Shown here one piece after another: positions 33,850-42,112 of a stretch of 64,000 nt of DNA. Under the pieces are notes generated by a model. The model was given only the letters and a program-made list of their open reading frames with translations. It was not told where the DNA came from and searched no databases. Source of the DNA: JAVMKJ01 sp031732855 (GTDB taxonomy: Bacteria > Pseudomonadota > Gammaproteobacteria > Competibacterales > Competibacteraceae); assembly GCA_031732855.1 (NCBI GenBank), contig JAVMKJ010000112.1, positions 32,785 to 96,784 of the forward strand. The letters are read 5' to 3'. Position numbers and translations under genes: made by a program. How positions within the stretch are numbered: position 1 is the first letter of the stretch; each line of letters opens with the position of its first letter.

Positions 33850-34070
33850 AAGTGGTGTCGTCCAGCTAGACCAGACCATTCAGGAAATGTTGCAGAAAGC
33901 AACTCAACTGGTCAACGAAGGTATCAAAGGTTGTCTGGACAGTAGAACCTTACAGTTGAACCATTTTTGTCACGACTCAAGCGGGAGAAACCCTGTTCCA
34001 TGAAGAGTTGATCGAAAACGAAGGTATTCAGATTGATTTTTCTAAAGTGTTCCCGAAGAAAATTAATTAA
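33850..34070 (+). pseudogene. Decayed coding remnant of unknown family
   Basis: Two coherent peptides occur in different frames: VVQLDQTIQEMLQKATQLV (33860s onward) and GETLFHEELIENEGIQIDF..., ending at the TAA at 34068-34070. In-frame stops and frame changes separate them. The end of a real gene is likely, but I cannot name the family. It lies between repeat family B and the nucleotidyltransferase pair. Confidence 0.4.
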
Positions 34071-34076
34071 ACTGAT

Positions 34077-34259
34077 ATGGAAAAAATACTCAAAATAGTA
34101 CCATTGCATGAACAACCTAATGATTACGAATACTGGATTTCAAGACCAGTTAGTGAGCGCATTGATGCTATCGAGATTCTCCGCAATCAATACATAAAGT
34201 TCAGAAGAGATGTTGAGCCAAGACTTCAAAGAGTTTGTCGAGTTATTAAACGGACATAA
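34077..34259 (+). CDS. Small partner protein of a nucleotidyltransferase
   Basis: This is a 60-residue basic protein, MEKILKIVPLHEQ, YWISRPVSERIDAIEILRNQYI, RLQRVCRVI. Similar short genes commonly precede stand-alone nucleotidyltransferase genes in mobile toxin-antitoxin-like pairs; this is recall and not a search result. It overlaps the next gene by 50 nt, which supports a coupled pair. It has no DNA-binding motif I can name. Confidence 0.7.
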   Translation: MEKILKIVPLHEQPNDYEYWISRPVSERIDAIEILRNQYIKFRRDVEPRLQRVCRVIKRT

Positions 34260-34662
34260 AGTTGAGTATCTTGTTGTCGGAGGCTACGCTGTGGGAATAC
34301 ATGGTTATCCAAGATACACCGGAGATTTGGATATCTGGATCAGTCCCACTGTGGAAAATGCTCAGAAAATGGTAAGAGTGCTTGATGATTTTGGCTTTTC
34401 TTCTTTCGGTTTGACTGAAGCCGATTTTATTAAGTCAGGTAATGTAATACAAATGGGTTATCCGCCCTTCCGCATAGATGTTCTGACAGCAGTTGACGGG
34501 GTTGAATTTGAAAATTGCTATCAAAATAAAATCATTGTTCAGCATGACGAGATCACTCTAAATGTGATAGGAATAAACGACTTAAAAATAAACAAACAGG
34601 CGAGTGGAAGATTGAAAGATATTGACGACTTAGAAAATTTGAAAAATTCAGGCCAAGAATAA
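34210..34662 (+). CDS. MNT-like nucleotidyltransferase, putative toxin-antitoxin partner
   Basis: This is a 150-residue protein with a minimal nucleotidyltransferase core: VVGGYAVGIHGYPRYTGDLDIWI, that is GG followed by DLD as the metal-binding acidic pair, and a further acidic residue in FRIDVL near residue 95. Stand-alone enzymes of this fold modify a partner protein or tRNA in some toxin-antitoxin systems. Base composition is AT-rich, unlike the flanking pathway genes. It is coupled to the small gene upstream. Which of the two is toxin or antitoxin is unknown. Confidence 0.75.
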   Translation: MLSQDFKEFVELLNGHKVEYLVVGGYAVGIHGYPRYTGDLDIWISPTVENAQKMVRVLDDFGFSSFGLTEADFIKSGNVIQMGYPPFRIDVLTAVDGVEFENCYQNKIIVQHDEITLNVIGINDLKINKQASGRLKDIDDLENLKNSGQE

Positions 34663-34697
34663 TTAATAAGTTTCGGTTTTCAAAGAAAAACACGGAG

Positions 34698-34810
34698 GGC
34701 GTTGGTGCATAAATCCTCTAATTCATTGATTTCAGAGATTTTTGCATAATTGCGAAATTCAGAAATTTCATTTTATATCAATGTATTATGTAAAATTATG
34801 CACCAACGCC
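34698..34810. mobile_element. 113-bp MITE-like element with terminal inverted repeats
   Basis: GGCGTTGGTGCATAA (34698-34712) and TTATGCACCAACGCC (34796-34810) are perfect 15-bp terminal inverted repeats around an AT-rich core with weaker inner symmetry (ATTGAT...ATCAAT). ACACGGA occurs on both sides (34690-34696 and 34811-34817), one base outside the left arm, as a likely target-site duplication. It has no coding capacity. It ends 50 bp before ecm. Confidence 0.75.
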
Positions 34811-34860
34811 ACACGGAAGTAAAAACATTTGCCCCTACAACAACTCCCACGAGGTGCCCG

Positions 34861-36864
34861 ATGTCCACCCCAATCAAACGCGATAAACCCTGGCTGATGC
34901 GGACCTACTCCGGTCACTCCTCCGCCAAGGCATCCAACGAGTTGTACCGCACCAACCTCAGCAAGGGGCAGACCGGCCTGTCGGTCGCTTTCGATTTGCC
35001 CACTCAGACCGGCTACGACTCCGACCACCCGCTGGCGCGGGGTGAGGTCGGCAAGGTCGGCGTGCCCATCGGCAACATCGGCGACATGGAGGCGCTGTTC
35101 GACCAAATCCCGCTGGGCCAGATGAACACCTCGATGACCATCAACGCCACCGCCGCCTGGTTGCTGGCGCTGTATGTCGCCACCGCCGAGCGGCAGGGCG
35201 CGTCGCCCGCGCAGCTGCAGGGCACCACCCAGAACGACATCCTAAAGGAATACCTGTCGCGCGGCACCTATATCTTTCCGCCCGCGCCGTCGGTGCGGCT
35301 GACCACCGACATCATCGCCTACACCGTCAGGAATATTCCCAAGTGGAACCCGACCAACATTTGCAGCTATCACCTGCAAGAGGCCGGCGCCACTCCCACC
35401 CAGGAACTGGCCTACGCGCTGTCCACCGCCATCGCGGTGATGGACGCGGTGCGCGATTCCGGCCAGATCGGCGCGGACGGTTTCGAGCAGGTGGTCGGGC
35501 GCATTTCCTTCTTCGTCAACGCCGGCATCCGCTTCATCGAGGAAACCTGCAAGATGCGGGCGTTCGGCGAGATGTGGGACAAGCTGACCCAGGAACGCTA
35601 CGGCGCGCAAAGCGAGGAGATGCGCCGCTTCCGCTACGGGGTGCAGGTCAACTCGCTGGGCCTGACCGAGGCGCAGCCGGAGAACAACGTCCAGCGCATC
35701 GTGCTGGAAATGCTCGGCGTCAGCCTGTCCAAGAAAGCCCGCGCCCGCGCCATCCAGCTCCCGGCCTGGAACGAGGCGCTGGGTCTGCCCCGGCCGTGGG
35801 ATCAGCAGTGGGCGCTGCGGATGCAGCAGGTCTTGGTTTTCGAAACCGACCTGCTGGAATACGGCGACATCTTCGACGGCTCGCCGGTGATCGCCGCCAA
35901 GGTCAAGGCGCTGGTGGACGGCGCCACGGCGGAAATGGCCCGGGTCCAGGAGCAGGGCGGCATGGTGCAGGCCATCGAATCCGGCTACGTCAAGCGGCAA
36001 CTGGTGACCAGCCACACCGAACGGATGCGCGCCATCGAGCGCGGCGATCTCAAGATCGTCGGTCTCAACTGCTACAAGGAGACCGAGGAATCGCCCCTCA
36101 CCGGCGGCAAGGACAGCGGCATCATGAAGGTCGATCCGCGCGCCGAACGCGAGCAGATCGAGCGGCTCAAAGCCTTCCGGGCGAAGCGCAACAGCGCCGA
36201 GGTCAAGGCGGCGCTGGCCAATTTGGCGGAGACGGCGCGCAGCGGGGCGAATATCATGCCGGCGTCGATCCTGTGCGCCCATGCCGGGGTAACGACCGGC
36301 GAATGGTCGCAGGCCCTGCGCGACATTTTCGGCGAATACCGCGCCCCAACCGGTATCGACATCCCCGTCAACGACGACAGCCGTGGCGCCCGGGCGGTGG
36401 CGATTCGGACTCAGGTCACGAAGACTGGCGAGGAATTGGGCCGGCCGCTGCGCCTCCTGATCGGCAAGCCGGGCCTGGACGGTCACAGCAACGGCGCCGA
36501 GCAGATCGCGGTCAAGGGCCGTGACGTCGGCTTCGAGATCGTCTACGAAGGCATCCGCCTGACCCCGGAACAGATCGCCAAGGCGGCGCTGGAGGAGGGC
36601 GTGCACTTGATCGGCTTGTCGGTGCTGTCGGGCAGCCACGTCGAGATGGTCGAGGACGTGTTCAACCAACTGGGCAATGTAGGTTTGAGGGGATTGCCGG
36701 TGGTCATCGGCGGCATCATTCCGGAAAGCGACGCCAATCTGCTGAAGGAGAAGGGTATTGCCGCCGTCTACACGCCCAAGGATATCGATCTCAACGGCAT
36801 CATGGTGGACATCCTCAACCTGATCCGCAAGGCCAACGACCTCGATCCGGTCGCGGCGGTATGA
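34861..36864 (+). CDS. ecm: Ethylmalonyl-CoA mutase, coenzyme B12-dependent
   Basis: This is a 667-residue mutase. The TIM-barrel substrate domain (from LSVAFDLPTQTGYDSDHP to about residue 480) is followed by a cobalamin domain with the DxHxxG motif LDGHSNGAEQI and GLSVLSGSHVEMVEDV. It interconverts ethylmalonyl-CoA and methylsuccinyl-CoA. Assignment as Ecm (MeaA-like) and not methylmalonyl-CoA mutase rests on its setting between mch and meaB-ccr. The start at 34861 follows GAGGTGCCCG; frames open further upstream run into the mobile element. The stop overlaps meaB (ATGA). Confidence 0.9.
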   Translation: MSTPIKRDKPWLMRTYSGHSSAKASNELYRTNLSKGQTGLSVAFDLPTQTGYDSDHPLARGEVGKVGVPIGNIGDMEALFDQIPLGQMNTSMTINATAAWLLALYVATAERQGASPAQLQGTTQNDILKEYLSRGTYIFPPAPSVRLTTDIIAYTVRNIPKWNPTNICSYHLQEAGATPTQELAYALSTAIAVMDAVRDSGQIGADGFEQVVGRISFFVNAGIRFIEETCKMRAFGEMWDKLTQERYGAQSEEMRRFRYGVQVNSLGLTEAQPENNVQRIVLEMLGVSLSKKARARAIQLPAWNEALGLPRPWDQQWALRMQQVLVFETDLLEYGDIFDGSPVIAAKVKALVDGATAEMARVQEQGGMVQAIESGYVKRQLVTSHTERMRAIERGDLKIVGLNCYKETEESPLTGGKDSGIMKVDPRAEREQIERLKAFRAKRNSAEVKAALANLAETARSGANIMPASILCAHAGVTTGEWSQALRDIFGEYRAPTGIDIPVNDDSRGARAVAIRTQVTKTGEELGRPLRLLIGKPGLDGHSNGAEQIAVKGRDVGFEIVYEGIRLTPEQIAKAALEEGVHLIGLSVLSGSHVEMVEDVFNQLGNVGLRGLPVVIGGIIPESDANLLKEKGIAAVYTPKDIDLNGIMVDILNLIRKANDLDPVAAV

Positions 36865-37856
36865 CCCGGGGGGCGCTTCCCGAACCCACGACGCTGGCGT
36901 CCGCCGTCGGCGGGCGGGACCGGCTGGCGCTGGCCCGGGCGCTCAACCTGCTGGACGATCGCCGGCCGGCGGCCCGCCGGTGCGCCGCCGCGTTTCTGGA
37001 CGCGCTGCCGGCGGAGAAGCTGGAGACCGGCGGTCATCTGATCGGCATCACCGGTCCGCCGGGCGCCGGCAAGTCCTCGCTGACCGCCGCCTTGATCCAG
37101 GTCTGGCGGCGGCGGGGGTTGAAGGTCGCCATTCTGGCGGTGGACCCGTCCAGCCCGATCAGCGGCGGGGCCCTGCTGGGCGACCGACTGCGGATGCACG
37201 CCAGCGGCGCCGACCGCGAAGTGTTCATCCGTTCGCTGGCCTGTCGCGGCGAGTTCGGCGGCCTCAGCGCCGAAGTCTGGCCGATGAGTCTGGCGATGCT
37301 GGCGGCCTTCGACATCGTGCTGGTGGAGACGGTGGGCGTCGGACAGAAGGAGATCGACGTTTCCAAGATGACCGACACCACCTGCTTCGTCGCTCAGCCG
37401 GCCTCCGGCGACAGCATCCAGTTTCTCAAGGCCGGCATCATGGAAGTGCCGCACGTCATCGTCGTCAACAAGGAGGATATCGGCATGGCGGCCCGCAAGA
37501 CCCTGTCCGAACTGCGCAACACGCTGCGACGGCAGATGGACCCCGCGGGCTGGCAGGTACCGGCCCTGTCGGCCAGCGCCGCGCTGGGCAGCGGCATCGA
37601 ACAGTTGGCCGACGCCTTGGACGCGCATCGAAACTGGCTGCTGGAGCGGGGCCAGTTCACCGCCCGTCGCCAGCGCTGTCAAGCCGAATGGCTGGTGAAA
37701 CACGTGCGGGAGGAATTCGGCCGCCACGGCATCGGCCTGCTGGGTGGCGAGGATGCGCTATTCGCGACGCTGGCCGAGACGCCGCGCCGCTCGCCCATCG
37801 CCGAATACGAGGCCCTGCGCGCCCGAGTGATGGAAAGGTGGGAGGTTAAGGGCTAA
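36861..37856 (+). CDS. meaB: Cobalamin mutase-associated GTPase MeaB (copy 1)
   Basis: This is a 331-residue G3E-type GTPase. Walker A is GITGPPGAGKSSL, then VDPSSPISGGALLGDRLRM, the ETVGVGQKEIDV switch region and VNKEDIG. MeaB gates loading and protection of the B12 cofactor on acyl-CoA mutases. Its ATG overlaps the ecm stop (ATGA), so it most likely serves Ecm. A second, longer MeaB (57937-59067) lies in the region of the methylmalonyl-CoA mutase gene. Confidence 0.93.
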   Translation: MTRGALPEPTTLASAVGGRDRLALARALNLLDDRRPAARRCAAAFLDALPAEKLETGGHLIGITGPPGAGKSSLTAALIQVWRRRGLKVAILAVDPSSPISGGALLGDRLRMHASGADREVFIRSLACRGEFGGLSAEVWPMSLAMLAAFDIVLVETVGVGQKEIDVSKMTDTTCFVAQPASGDSIQFLKAGIMEVPHVIVVNKEDIGMAARKTLSELRNTLRRQMDPAGWQVPALSASAALGSGIEQLADALDAHRNWLLERGQFTARRQRCQAEWLVKHVREEFGRHGIGLLGGEDALFATLAETPRRSPIAEYEALRARVMERWEVKG

Positions 37857-37926
37857 CACTCAACAGTTCCGCCGAAACCCCTGAATCGCGAATCACGAAG
37901 ACAACCCCGACAAAAGAGGAATGAAA

Positions 37927-39678
37927 ATGGCCAAAGAACTCTACAACCTTGGCGAAATGCCCCCACTGGGCGTGATTCCCAAGAAAATGCACGCATGGCT
38001 GATTCGGGCGGAACGTTTCGGCAAGCCGACCGAGGCATTTCAGCAGGAAGTGGTGGACGTGCCGCCCATCGCCGACGACGAAGTGCTGGTCTACGTGATG
38101 GCGGCGGGCATCAACTACAACAACGTCTGGGCCGGACTGGGCATTCCGGTCAACGTCATCGCCGCCCGCAACAAGGCTGGCGAGAAGGAAGACTTCCACA
38201 TCGGCGGCAGCGACGCCTCCGGCATCGTCTACAAGGTCGGCAAGGACGTGACCCACGTCAAGGTCGGCGACGAGGTGGTGATTCATTGCGGCACCTGGGA
38301 CCGCAACTGTCCCTGGGTCAAGAGCGGCGGCGATCCGATGTACTCGCCGACCTTCCGCATCTGGGGCTACGAGACCAACTACGGCAGTTTCGCCCAGTTC
38401 ACCAAGGTCCAGGGCCAGCAATGCATGCCCAAGCCCAAGCACATGAACTGGGAGGAGGCCGCCGCCTACGTGCTGGTCGGCGCCACCGCCTGGCGCATGT
38501 TGCACGGCTGGGGCACCAATGCGGTCAAGAAAGGCGACGCGGTGCTGATTTGGGGTGGGGCCGGCGGCCTCGGCTCGATGGCGATCCAGATCGCTAAGGC
38601 GGCGGGCGCGACCCCCATCGCCATGGTGTCCGGCGAGGACAAATTCGATTACTGCATGAAGCTCGGCGCCAAGGGCTGCATCAACCGCAACCGGTTCGAC
38701 CACTGGGGCATGTTGCCGCACTGGAAGGACAACGCCGGCTACGCCAAGTGGCTGAAGGGCGTGCGTTCCTTCGGCGCGGCGTTCTGGGAGGTGCTGGGCG
38801 AGAAACGCTCGCCGAACCTCGTGTTCGAGCATCCCGGCGAAACCACGATTCCGACCTCGATCTTCGTCTGCGACACCGGCGGCATGGTGGTGGTCTGCGC
38901 CGGCACCACCGGCTACAACGCCACGGTCGACCTGCGCTATCTGTGGATGCGGCAGAAGCGGTTGCAGGGCTCGCATTTCGCCAACGCCGAACAATCCTAC
39001 CAGATGAACGAACTGGCGGTGCGCGGGTTGCTGGACCCTTGCATGTCGCGGGCGTTCACCTACGCGGAATTGCCGATCGCCCATCAACTCATGCACGACA
39101 ACAAGCACCCGCACGGCAACATGTCGGTGCTGGTCGGCGCGACTGAATTCGGCCAGGGCGCCCATGGCAAGCCGCCGGTGGCGATCGTGCATCCGACCCT
39201 GCCCAAGGGCGATGTCCACACCACGCCGCATCCGTACCCGCTGTCCGCGCCGTTGCCCAGCATCGCCGAGGCCGAGGCCATCACCATCGCCGACGACGGC
39301 ACCCGGGTGAAAGACCTGATGCATCGTGGCATCATCGCCTGCGCCCCCGGCGACACCGTCGGTCAGGTGGCGAAGATCATGGTGGACAACGAGATCCACG
39401 CGGTGGTGGTCATGGACGGCGGCAAGGCGGTCGGCGTGGTGTCGCAAACCGACATGGTGCTGGCGCGGCAGGGGCGAACGCCGGAGCAGGCCCGCGCCCT
39501 GCTGGCCAAGGACATCATGACTCCCGGTTGCGCCACCTGCGACGCGGGCATCCTGCTGAGCGAGGCGGTCAGCCTGATGACCGGCCGGCGGATGCACCGG
39601 CTGGTGGTCACCGAGAACGACCAGCCGGTCGGCGTGATCTCGATGACCGACGTGGTGCGGAAGATTATCGGCGAGTAA
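37927..39678 (+). CDS. ccr: Crotonyl-CoA carboxylase/reductase fused to a CBS pair
   Basis: This is a 583-residue protein. Residues 1-440 are a full Ccr: KELYNLGEMPPLGVIPKKMHAW, GGSDASGIVYKVG, the NADPH motif WGGAGGLGSMAIQIAKAAGA and GATEFGQGAHGKPPVAIV. Ccr converts crotonyl-CoA, CO2 and NADPH to ethylmalonyl-CoA. Known enzymes are about 430-450 residues. Here two CBS motifs follow after a linker, starting near residues 461 (VKDLMHRG) and 528 (AKDIMTPG). CBS pairs usually bind adenine nucleotides, so allosteric control by energy state is a reasonable inference. I chose the second ATG because AGAGGA is spaced correctly for it. Confidence 0.95.
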   Translation: MAKELYNLGEMPPLGVIPKKMHAWLIRAERFGKPTEAFQQEVVDVPPIADDEVLVYVMAAGINYNNVWAGLGIPVNVIAARNKAGEKEDFHIGGSDASGIVYKVGKDVTHVKVGDEVVIHCGTWDRNCPWVKSGGDPMYSPTFRIWGYETNYGSFAQFTKVQGQQCMPKPKHMNWEEAAAYVLVGATAWRMLHGWGTNAVKKGDAVLIWGGAGGLGSMAIQIAKAAGATPIAMVSGEDKFDYCMKLGAKGCINRNRFDHWGMLPHWKDNAGYAKWLKGVRSFGAAFWEVLGEKRSPNLVFEHPGETTIPTSIFVCDTGGMVVVCAGTTGYNATVDLRYLWMRQKRLQGSHFANAEQSYQMNELAVRGLLDPCMSRAFTYAELPIAHQLMHDNKHPHGNMSVLVGATEFGQGAHGKPPVAIVHPTLPKGDVHTTPHPYPLSAPLPSIAEAEAITIADDGTRVKDLMHRGIIACAPGDTVGQVAKIMVDNEIHAVVVMDGGKAVGVVSQTDMVLARQGRTPEQARALLAKDIMTPGCATCDAGILLSEAVSLMTGRRMHRLVVTENDQPVGVISMTDVVRKIIGE

Positions 39679-39692
39679 GCGGGTGAAAAGCG

Positions 39693-39721
39693 GGGGCGCG
39701 GTCGACGCGCCCCTGTTTTTT
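39693..39721 (+). terminator. Rho-independent terminator after ccr
   Basis: GGGGCGCG (39693-39700), loop GTCGA, CGCGCCCC (39706-39713), then TG and six T residues. It ends the ecm-meaB-ccr transcript 15 bp after the ccr stop. Confidence 0.85.
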
Positions 39722-39744
39722 CTGGGACAGCACGAGAGCCGACC

Positions 39745-40740
39745 ATGAAAGCCATCGTTTGCCATGAGTTGAGCGGTCCCGCCGCATTGCGGCTGGAAGA
39801 GGTACCCGAACCGCGTCCCGGACCCGGACAGGTTCGATTGCGGGTACGGGCTTGCGGGATCAATTTCGCCGACAGTCTGATTACCCGCGGGCAGTATCAA
39901 GCACAGCCGCAACCGCCGTTCAGTCCGGGCTTCGAGGTTGCGGGCGAAGTGCTGGATGTGGGTGAAGGCGTGATGGGGTTCGCGGTGGGCGATCGAGCGA
40001 TCGCCATTACCCCCCACGGCGGTTACGCCGAGCAGGTGGTGGCGAGCGTCAACCGCTGCGTGCCGATGCCGGCGGCGATGCCCTGGGAGCATGGCGCGGC
40101 CTTTCCGGTGGTATTCGGCACCTCGCACGTGGCTCTGTGGCATCGGGCGCGGTTGCGGGCGGGCGAGACCCTGGTGGTGCACGGCGCTTCCGGCGGGGTC
40201 GGCCTGACGGCGGTGGCGATCGGCAAGCAGTTGGGCGCGAGGGTCATCGCCACCGCCAGCAGTCCCGAAAAGCTGGCGGTCGCCCGCGAACACGGCGCCG
40301 ATCACCTGATCGATACCAGCGCCGAGGACGTGCGGGAGCGCATCAAGGAATTGACCGGCGGGCGCGGCGCGGACGTGATCTACGATCCGGTCGGCGGCGA
40401 GTTGTTCGCCGCGTCCTTGCGCGGCATCGCCTTCGAGGGGCGGATTCTGGTGATCGGTTTCGCCGGCGGCATCGTGCCGCAGATTCCGGCCAACCATTTG
40501 CTGGTCAAGAACGTCGACGTGATCGGCCTCAACTGGCCGGCCTACGCCGAACTGAATCCCCGGGTGATGACCGAGAGTTTCCGTATTCTGATCCAGTGGT
40601 ATCTGGAAGGGGCGATCCGGCCTCACGTATCGGCGATCTATCCGCTGGAACGGGCGGTGAGTGCCCTGGATCAGGTAATTGCGCGGAAGTCCACCGGCAA
40701 GGTGGTGATCATGGTGGGAAGTGAGGAGTCGAGCCGGTGA
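39745..40740 (+). CDS. NADPH:quinone oxidoreductase family (zinc-free MDR)
   Basis: This is a 331-residue medium-chain reductase without the zinc ligands of alcohol dehydrogenases. It shows the GroES-like N-terminus, the dinucleotide motif VHGASGGVGLTAVAIGKQLGA, and YDPVGGELF. Members reduce quinones or enoyl compounds with NADPH. It follows the ccr terminator, so it probably has its own promoter, but it may handle enoyl-CoA intermediates of the same metabolism. That role is inference. Confidence 0.9.
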   Translation: MKAIVCHELSGPAALRLEEVPEPRPGPGQVRLRVRACGINFADSLITRGQYQAQPQPPFSPGFEVAGEVLDVGEGVMGFAVGDRAIAITPHGGYAEQVVASVNRCVPMPAAMPWEHGAAFPVVFGTSHVALWHRARLRAGETLVVHGASGGVGLTAVAIGKQLGARVIATASSPEKLAVAREHGADHLIDTSAEDVRERIKELTGGRGADVIYDPVGGELFAASLRGIAFEGRILVIGFAGGIVPQIPANHLLVKNVDVIGLNWPAYAELNPRVMTESFRILIQWYLEGAIRPHVSAIYPLERAVSALDQVIARKSTGKVVIMVGSEESSR

Positions 40741-40746
40741 TTGGGC

Positions 40747-41220
40747 ATGACGGCTGAATTGACGATCCGTCATCTGGGGCGGATGACGCGGGCGACGGCG
40801 ACGGGCGGCGATGGCCAGCTTAAAAAGTTCCGCAACGCGCTGCTACTGAAGGATTTTATCATCGCCGCCGAGCGGGAGAACGTCCTGGAACTGCGCCGCC
40901 GGGCGTATCTGATGCAGGATGACTGGCCGATGCGGGTGATCGTCCGCCGCGACGGCGGCGAGTTTGAGATCGATTACTTCCTGTGCATCCCCTGGGGCTG
41001 GATCATTGGCTTTGTGATTCTGATGCTGCTGGTGCTGCCGTTCGCCGGTATCCCGAACGCGACGCTGGCTTTCGGGCTGGCCACGGTGGTGGCGGCCTTG
41101 GCGATTTACAAGCAGAAATTCGATTGCCGGCCCAACGCGCGGTTCTGGCAGCAACGGCCGCGCCAGCGCTGGGGCGAGGCCATGGAGCGACTACTGCGGG
41201 AAGCGTTCGCCTGCCCGTAG
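40747..41220 (+). CDS. Uncharacterised protein with two membrane helices
   Basis: This is a 157-residue protein I do not recognise. An N-terminal soluble part of about 80 residues (LKDFIIAAERENVLELRRRAYL) is followed by two adjacent hydrophobic helices near residues 82-100 and 102-118, and a basic tail (RPRQRWGEAMERLLREAF). The start at 40747 begins six bases after the upstream gene's stop; a TTG at 40741 is in frame. It is probably in one operon with the reductase. Confidence 0.65.
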   Translation: MTAELTIRHLGRMTRATATGGDGQLKKFRNALLLKDFIIAAERENVLELRRRAYLMQDDWPMRVIVRRDGGEFEIDYFLCIPWGWIIGFVILMLLVLPFAGIPNATLAFGLATVVAALAIYKQKFDCRPNARFWQQRPRQRWGEAMERLLREAFACP

Positions 41221-41361
41221 TGGATCGCCGCGCCGTGCGCGACCGGGTAGTCGGATTTCAGGACTACCGGAAAAACGCTGGATCGATTGACGTTTCTTTG
41301 TCGGGTGCTGTACTAGACTAGCTTGTCAGTTTCTCGGATTTCGCCAGCCCAACGCCGAAGT

Positions 41362-41570
41362 GTGAGAGACTATCTAAAAACTCCCCTCTCCCCTCGGGAG
41401 AGGGGTTGGGGGTGAGGGCGCTTTTTCAACGGCTTAGCTGGTCACAAGCGGTATGAAAACCCTGCAAGGCGTTGTTTTTATGCAACATCGATTCGGCTAA
41501 CTGATTGAAACGCCCCCCTCACCCCTGCCCCTCTCCCACAGGGAGAGGGGTTCTTAGACAGCTTCTGAGA
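41362..41570. repeat. Long imperfect palindrome with two REP-like hairpins
   Basis: The 432-bp gap before the CBS gene holds two inverted copies of a hairpin: CCCCTCTCCC/GGGAGAGGGG at 41383-41405 and its counterpart at 41529-41550. The flanks are also inverted (CTATCTAAAAACTCC against GGTTCTTAGACAG, and GGGCGCTTTTTCAACGGCTTAG against its partner). Arms of about 80 bp make this a palindromic element of about 200 bp. A similar hairpin occurs at 56818-56862. Confidence 0.6.
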
Positions 41571-41652
41571 AGACCATCACGGGTTACTGGACTGCCAGAT
41601 CGCTGGTCGTCGGTAACAACGCAACTTTCCTTTCAAGTTCCAAGGGCTTTTC

Positions 41653-42111
41653 ATGACCGCAAGAACCTTGATGAACCCCAATCCGATGACGCTCGGTCCG
41701 TCGGATACGGTGGCGACCGCCGCCGACCGCATTCTCGAACATCATCTGCGCCATCTGCCGGTGATGGACGCTCAAGGCCGCTATCTCGGTACCTTCAGCG
41801 TCTATTCGCTACTGAAATTGACCCTGCCCCAGGCAGTGCTGGACAAGCATGGACTCGATAACGTGTCCTTCGTCACCGAACACGTCGGCGATCTGGCCCA
41901 GCGCCTGGGCGGACGTCGCGAGGAGCCGGTGCGGAACTGGCTGAACATTCATGAGGTCGCGCATCCCGAGACGCCGGTCATGGAAGTCATGTTGCTGATG
42001 CTGCAAGGGCGCACCACCAGCGTGCCGGTGGTGAACAAGGAGAGCGGCAAGCTGGAGGGCATCGTTTCGTTCTGGGACGTGCTGGAAAAACTGACGGGGG
42101 AGAACCACTGA
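41653..42111 (+). CDS. Stand-alone CBS-pair protein
   Basis: This is a 152-residue protein consisting of two CBS motifs (residues 5-55 with MTLGPSDTVATAADRILEHHLRHLPVMDAQGRYLGTF, and residues 95-150 ending in SVPVVNKESGKLEGIVSFWDVL) with an insert between them. CBS pairs sense AMP, ATP or similar ligands. The antiporter gene begins one base after its stop, so the protein probably regulates that transporter. This is inferred from gene order. Confidence 0.88.
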   Translation: MTARTLMNPNPMTLGPSDTVATAADRILEHHLRHLPVMDAQGRYLGTFSVYSLLKLTLPQAVLDKHGLDNVSFVTEHVGDLAQRLGGRREEPVRNWLNIHEVAHPETPVMEVMLLMLQGRTTSVPVVNKESGKLEGIVSFWDVLEKLTGENH

Positions 42112-42112
42112 C

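Noticed and set aside
37846..40773. A 975-codon minus-strand frame opposite ccr and the quinone reductase
   Set aside because: Antisense of motif-bearing genes, His/Gly/Asp-rich without any domain.
40747..41220. A link of the two-helix protein to the CBS-antiporter operon
   Set aside because: A 432-bp gap with a large palindromic element separates them, and it follows the quinone reductase by six bases.
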